A DNA stretch of 64,000 nucleotides from Paenibacillus polygoni (GTDB lineage Bacteria > Bacillota > Bacilli > Paenibacillales > Paenibacillaceae). The position numbers and the translations under genes are program-made. How positions within the stretch are numbered: the first letter of the stretch is position 1; every line of letters begins with the position of its first letter. Below the pieces are notes generated by a model. It worked only from the letters and a program-made list of their open reading frames with translations. It did not search any database and had not been told where the DNA came from. Positions 61,301 through 64,000 of the stretch are shown here, piece after piece. The DNA lies in assembly GCF_030263935.1 (NCBI RefSeq), contig NZ_CP127162.1, positions 386,001 to 450,000 of the forward strand, written 5' to 3'.

Positions 61301-62941
61301 GCCGTTTCCACGGTAACCATTAATATTCCTGTTCTTCCGCCAATCGTAAGTGATGTTACATTTACGACGTTTGCAGGAAATCCAATAAGTGCTGTGCTCA
61401 CGGCAGTCGACCCTGAAGGCTCGGTAGTTACCTTTACTCTGAGCATACCGCCTGAACAAGGTGTGGTTACGGTGAATCTAGATGGAAGTTTCACGTATAC
61501 ACCGGGTCCAACATTTGTAGGTACCGATCGGTTTACAGTTATTGCAGCAGATGCGAATGGTGCATCCTCCAATATCATTGTGACCATTCAGGTTGTTACC
61601 GGCACGCCGAGTGCACCAGATGTCTCACTTTCTACCCTTATCAATACTCCAGTTAACGGCGTAGTCTCAGCGAGCGCCCCAGGAGTTCTGAGCTTTACGC
61701 TCTACACGTTATTGCCGGCAAACGGCACCGTCGTTATCAACCCAGATGGTACGTTTACGTATACCCCGAATTCAGGATTTATCGGGACAGATCAGTTTAG
61801 CGTCATTGTTACCGATCTATACGGTCAAAATGCAATTTCTACCGTGACAGTAACGGTAGAAGATGATATCCCGTTTGCTAATCCGGTAAGGGTAGCTACG
61901 GTTCAAGGGCAGGCGGTGAATGGAGCTGCGATTGCGATTGATCCAAGTGGTCTTGCATTTATCTATTCTTTAGGAACTCCTCCTCAGTTCGGTACGGTAG
62001 TTGTAAATCCAGACGGTACCTTTACGTATACGCCAAATTCTGATTTTATAGGTACCGATCGTTTTACTATCATTGCAATAAACAGTGCAGGAGAATCCGT
62101 ATCGATTCCTGTTAGCGTAGAAATAAGTGCTTCCGGACCGGTAGATGGACCGATTACAACGGATATCGGCATTGGAACAGCGCAAGATCAGCCTGTATCT
62201 GGGACCATTCTTGCGAGTGACCCGGCAGGGCTACCGCTGATTTATCAGCTTGCAGGTCTTCCAAATTCAGGATCAGTAGAGCTGAATCCAGATAGAAGCT
62301 TTACGTATATTCCAAACACAGGTTTTACGGGAACGGATACGTTCAGTGTGAGGGTCAGTGACAGCCTTGGACTCAGTGCTCTGTCCATCGTTACGGTTGT
62401 TGTATATCCTTCAGGCAATCCAAACTCGGTGAATATTCAGCTTACTACGACAGTAGGAACCCCTGTAAGAGATGCGCTGCCAGCGGGTCAGGGAAGTTAT
62501 ATTTTACGGAGCGGCCCTTCACGGGGTAGAGTAGAATTACGACCAGATGGGACTTTTGTTTATACACCAGATGCTGGATTCACCGGAATTGATGAATTTA
62601 CGATACAATTCACGGATCTGGCAGGTAAGATTACTTTGTTCCTTGTTTCCGTAAAAGTGACAAAGGAAAGCAACACCTTAACCCTTCAGCTTCGTACAGA
62701 AGAAAACCGACCTCTATCAGGCAATTTAAATACGATTGGTCTCGGTCTTATTGTTACCGCACAGATCATAGATAACCCGAACAATGGAAGACTTGTACTC
62801 AATGCAAATGGAACGTATATCTATTTCCCTGATCCTGATTTTACAGGCCCAGATCAATTCACATTCATCGTAACGGATGCCCAGGAAGGTATTTATACGG
62901 TCATTGTCAATGTACTAGTCTATCCGGAAGGGGAAGAATAG
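55379..62941 (+). CDS. Giant repeat protein, 2520 aa, with 23 cadherin-like domains
   Basis: Start ATG 55379 (GGAGGTG ten bases upstream; GTG at 55370 is too close). Residues 1-335: an N-terminal beta-rich region beginning MPYILRYNGTTNGSITFTGN, with no signal peptide. About 340-455: a DUF11-type domain (SIQYTLTVSNTGTAAASLVL). From about 470 to the end: 23 tandem units of 85-90 residues, each with the pattern TDPDGDPLTYTL, NPDGTFTYTPN, GTDSFTVLVSDGKGGTAVST and an NQPP-like linker, i.e. Cadherin-like/Big_17-type domains. The last three are the most divergent. There is no LPXTG, S-layer domain or membrane helix. A surface or exosporium structural role is likely by composition. Confidence 0.85.
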   Translation: MPYILRYNGTTNGSITFTGNTLGLNKVANQNNQGTTGSIGAFSTLNTTLRAGNFPLGTTLNYTLNGSRAVLDIPSGASVLYAELIWSGSYDAGGGSVLGAVGNPISFSTPIGTTAVSPDPATAQNTAPIRSNYVNSAIVTALVQEGGPGTYAAGTVPATVTASNNNDNFAGWTLAVIYSSPFLPSRNISFYVGAEIVNQALGSTTTTIGGFATPVTGTVNGRLLVSASEGDPQLVGDQLRFGPTIATLAPISGPNNPVDNFFCSQINNDQGLLDTRGTFGTLNSPPGGATIGARQGWDITNVNVSSSLTNSQTTAVIQATSQGDAYLVNSLGLQVDVNAPFFVFTKSSNTSSTLVGNSIQYTLTVSNTGTAAASLVLLKDNFPSSGSFVPGSLFVNGVNQPGADPVTGVALGTVNPGQTRTIVYSVQIVSRPAGSVQSNVAEISYNFQSLPGGPIFQGTSRSNGNIVSIGNQPPTTQNYAVVTNGNTAVSGQVTGSDPDGDPLSFTLNSVPTSGTDLVNTDGTYTYTPNPGFAGNDSFTVLVSDGFGGTAVSTVAVTVLNQPPIANNLDVTTSKNTPLSGQVTAADPNGDGLIYSLNSAPANGTVTINPDGTFEYIPNTDYIGNDSFTFLAADPNGGTAIGAVTIHILNRPPITQNVNLTTPANVAASGQVTASDPDGDPLTFTQNTSPVNGTTQVNPDGTFTYIPNPSFIGTDSFTVLVTDISGGTAVSTVTIEVVNLPPVTNNLNLATGENIPVSGQVTATDPNSDPLTFALTGAPASGTAVVNPDGTFTYIPNPGFVGTDTFNVVVSDGNGGTAISVVTIQVTNQPPIPQNLTLTTAGNTPASGQVVATDPNGDPLTYSLNSAPTNGTVVINPDGTFTYTPGANFSGTDAFTYLVSDGIGGTAVGNVTINVLNQPPSTSDVSLSTIQNMMATGQVIATDPNGDPLTYTLQSPPVSGTAVVNPDGSFDYTPNTGFTGPDSFTVLVSDGFGGTAIATVTINVVNQPPIAQTQNFSTVQNTALSGQIIATDPDGDALTYQLSSLPVNGTAVVNPDGTFTYTPATGFVGTDSFTVLVSDGKGGTAVGTAIVRVADQAPIAQDLAITTNVNTPVAGQILATDPDGDPLTYTLSVPPSNGVVVLNSDGTFTYTPNFNFFGIDNFSVLVSDGKGGTATSNVQVGVPVAAPVTSDVTLNTNTNIPVSGQVIATDPQGETLTYTVSAGPANGSVALNSADGTFTYTPNPGFAGTDTFSVLVTNTSGVFVTSVVTINVDNQPPVVPDYSLDTVQNIPVGGQIIATDPDGNVLTYSLAIAPTQGTALVNPDGTFTYTPNPGVVGTDIFSVLVSDGRGGTATSVVTVNIIDQPPVAEDLLLATPNGISVSGAVTATDPDGDPLTYTLNAAPAFGTAVVNPDGTFTYTPNAGYVGRDSFTVLVDDGKGGTAIVTVQIDVTNSPPIAVGTNVSTTQNTPVAGAVTATDPEGDPLTFSLLTPPANGVVTVNPDGTFTYTPNAGYVGPDSFTVLISDGLGGTAIATATVNVTDLPPVTSDVSVSTSINLPVSGQVTATDPEGDLLTFSLLSPPVNGTAAVNPDGTFTYTPNPGYVGPDAFTILVSDGKGGTAVSTVNVQVVNQPPLTQNSTVSTVQPIPVTGAVIATDPDGDPLTYTVHSLPANGTLILNPDGTFTYTPAGGFYGTDFFTVTVSDGRGGVAVAAVTVNVNASPPAVQSQNLETGVNVPISGQIVAVDPNGLPLTYSLQSPPINGTVTVNPDGTFTYTPNLGYGGQDSFTVQSTNSAGGIGIGTITLMVVNLPPTATGANVSTTENIAVSGAISGADPDGDPLTFTINSPPTSGTAIVNPDGTFTYTPNTGFVGSDSFTILVSDGNGGTAIAPVTVQVTGRPPVTEDQVISTSPNTPVNGQIIASDPDGDPLIYLLGSSPTSGTTQLNPDGSFTYTPNAGFAGTDSFTVWVSDGKGGTAVSTVTINIPVLPPIVSDVTFTTFAGNPISAVLTAVDPEGSVVTFTLSIPPEQGVVTVNLDGSFTYTPGPTFVGTDRFTVIAADANGASSNIIVTIQVVTGTPSAPDVSLSTLINTPVNGVVSASAPGVLSFTLYTLLPANGTVVINPDGTFTYTPNSGFIGTDQFSVIVTDLYGQNAISTVTVTVEDDIPFANPVRVATVQGQAVNGAAIAIDPSGLAFIYSLGTPPQFGTVVVNPDGTFTYTPNSDFIGTDRFTIIAINSAGESVSIPVSVEISASGPVDGPITTDIGIGTAQDQPVSGTILASDPAGLPLIYQLAGLPNSGSVELNPDRSFTYIPNTGFTGTDTFSVRVSDSLGLSALSIVTVVVYPSGNPNSVNIQLTTTVGTPVRDALPAGQGSYILRSGPSRGRVELRPDGTFVYTPDAGFTGIDEFTIQFTDLAGKITLFLVSVKVTKESNTLTLQLRTEENRPLSGNLNTIGLGLIVTAQIIDNPNNGRLVLNANGTYIYFPDPDFTGPDQFTFIVTDAQEGIYTVIVNVLVYPEGEE

Positions 62942-62969
62942 AAGAAGATTTCATTTTAGATGTTGATAA

Positions 62970-63019
62970 AAAAGGAACCCGGAAGCCTCGATTATCGAGA
63001 CCTTCCGGGTTTCTTTTTT
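62970..63019. terminator. Terminator of the giant gene, lying inside the opposing CDS
   Basis: GAACCCGGAAG (62975-62985) / CTTCCGGGTTTC (63002-63013) followed by TTTTTT; the 3' half of this hairpin is also the last codons (GRSR) of the convergent methyltransferase gene. Confidence 0.75.
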
Positions 63020-63924
63020 GGGTTTGACTTTTTCTTTTTTATGGGATTCTTTTTAGAAGGAAGGAGGGGGACAGTTTTATGTTTTGATCTATTTTTTGAA
63101 ATCCCTTTTGTTTTCCTAGCAGGTTTCCTTGCGATTGGCACGTTTATAGACTCTGGCTTAGATGAGGAAGGGGAAGATGGTTCCACCGGAATCATCGGTT
63201 TGGCTTCCATATGAGAAGATTCGGCTTCCTGAGAGCCGAGCATGGAGAGATGCTCCGTATAGTAGACCTTTTCAATCTCACGCGCATTCTGAAAAGATAA
63301 ACGCTGCTCGCTCACATACTCCGGCTCCTCCCAACTTCTTTGTTTTAGATAGGTAAGCTCTTCGGGAGAGATCTCTTCTTTCACAACAACAAGCTGGTAC
63401 ATGATTTGGTAGGCCACATTAAGCTGGCTTTGTCTTAACAGACTGAGCTCCAGTGGATCGTACGCTTTATAGATGGGAAAATAAAAAAACTCTAGGTGCA
63501 AGAGCCGAAAATCTATTCCTATCTCCTGCTCCGCTTCGGTAAGGGACCAGGCTGTATGTTGACGAAAGAGATACTCTTCCTGGTCTACATGATAATGAGG
63601 ATCCTGCGTCCAGTAACGAGGGGAATGCTCGTTGAAAAATTGTTTAAAATGAGGGTTTGTCATGTGTGCTGTTACATGCGCATAAGGCGCTATAATGCAT
63701 ACAACCGCACCATGTTTACATACACGATATATCTCTTTAAGAACAGGCTGCAAATGATGAACATACTGCAAACTGTGGGAAGCCATGATGTAGCTGACGG
63801 AATTATCTTCGAACGGCAGTGGCTCGTTTATGTCATGGATGATATCCACTGCATCGTAAGGAAAGCGGTCAATCCCTATACATCCAGGCAATTTTTGATT
63901 GCCACAACCTAGATCCACTCTCAT
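62992..63924 (-). CDS. SAM-dependent methyltransferase with basic C-terminal tail
   Basis: A 310-residue class I methyltransferase: MRVDLGCGNQKLPGCIGIDR is the SAM-binding motif I and following acidic loop, then FEDNSVSYIMASHSLQYVHH and LKEIYRVCKHGAVVCIIAPY (post-II region). About 175-235 is an unusual helical part, and residues about 255-310 are a low-complexity tail rich in Lys, Arg, Ser and Pro (KKKKSNPKKKPGRSR), likely to bind nucleic acid or cell-wall polymer. Target unknown. The start has only a weak TAGGT site. It is convergent with the giant repeat gene. Confidence 0.8.
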   Translation of the reverse strand: MRVDLGCGNQKLPGCIGIDRFPYDAVDIIHDINEPLPFEDNSVSYIMASHSLQYVHHLQPVLKEIYRVCKHGAVVCIIAPYAHVTAHMTNPHFKQFFNEHSPRYWTQDPHYHVDQEEYLFRQHTAWSLTEAEQEIGIDFRLLHLEFFYFPIYKAYDPLELSLLRQSQLNVAYQIMYQLVVVKEEISPEELTYLKQRSWEEPEYVSEQRLSFQNAREIEKVYYTEHLSMLGSQEAESSHMEAKPMIPVEPSSPSSSKPESINVPIARKPARKTKGISKNRSKHKTVPLLPSKKNPIKKKKSNPKKKPGRSR

Positions 63925-64000
63925 AAATAAACCTACTTTCTGTAGTCCCCCTCACTGTATTCATACACTGCCTCCAAGCACTACCTCTTATAGCTGTATT

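Noticed and set aside
55379..62941. Long open frames on the minus strand across the giant repeat gene.
   Set aside because: They repeat in step with the plus-strand domains and have no ribosome sites; they are shadows of a repetitive coding sequence.

Overview
The window looks like a chromosomal piece of a Paenibacillus-type, spore-forming, low-to-mid GC Firmicute. The evidence is strong AGGAGG-type ribosome binding sites with frequent TTG/GTG starts, sigma-A promoters, Bacillus-like gene families (mdx maltodextrin system, bdhA, Imm44, DUF1963/YwqG, DUF4188, CcdC, KGG stress protein) and large intrinsic terminators. No rRNA, tRNA, CRISPR array or replication origin was seen.

Layout. 1-5.4 kb: the 3' part of a secreted 5'-nucleotidase with a LysM tail, an unknown protein, an XRE regulator/membrane-protein pair, a split sigma factor behind a LexA-like operator, and a LacI-family regulator. 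5.4-11.3 kb: a maltodextrin operon (binding protein, two permeases, lipoprotein alpha-amylase) with LacI-type operators. 11.4-17.1 kb: a Gly/Pro-rich protein, a LysR regulator and the pstSCAB phosphate importer. 17.2-21.8 kb: a KGG stress protein, an MFS remnant, L-serine dehydratase (sdaAB-sdaAA), a luciferase-like oxidoreductase and a small lipoprotein.

21.9-31.4 kb is the accessory region and the most unusual part. Small immunity-type or orphan genes (DUF3888, CPCC protein, Imm44 plus a tiny membrane protein in two copies, DUF1963, a SurA-N-like lipid- or membrane-bound protein) all read rightward. They are separated by a recurring palindrome with arms TTGAACTAACG / CGTTAGTTGAA and by recurring terminator-like hairpins. 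One cassette is tandemly duplicated with a period of 1692 bp, and the duplication boundaries fall inside the palindrome. The second copy carries a complete IS1182-type element inserted in a hairpin. The array ends 67 bp before a tyrosine recombinase with a full catalytic set. I infer an integron-like, site-specific cassette array of orphan immunity genes.

31.5-64 kb returns to housekeeping and metabolic genes: 2,3-butanediol dehydrogenase with a divergent LacI regulator; a two-component system with a membrane glycosyltransferase; a CoA-disulfide reductase-rhodanese-TusA-DsrE fusion under a cysteine-rich ArsR regulator; a cytoplasmic neopullulanase; lactate dehydrogenase; a RacA-like MerR/coiled-coil protein; methionine aminopeptidase; a thioredoxin-like protein with CcdC; an Rrf2 regulator; two tandem sigma-factor/membrane/extracellular fusion proteins (the first broken); a DUF4188 protein; 6-phosphogluconolactonase; a 2520-residue protein with 23 cadherin-like repeats; and a methyltransferase with a basic tail. 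Three copies of a roughly 115-bp palindromic MITE-like repeat lie in 42.5-54.1 kb.

Functional logic: the mdx operon imports maltodextrins cut outside the cell by the lipoprotein amylase; the cytoplasmic GH13 enzyme, ldh, bdhA and pgl fit sugar use and overflow metabolism. All functional statements come from motif recognition by eye; no database search was run.
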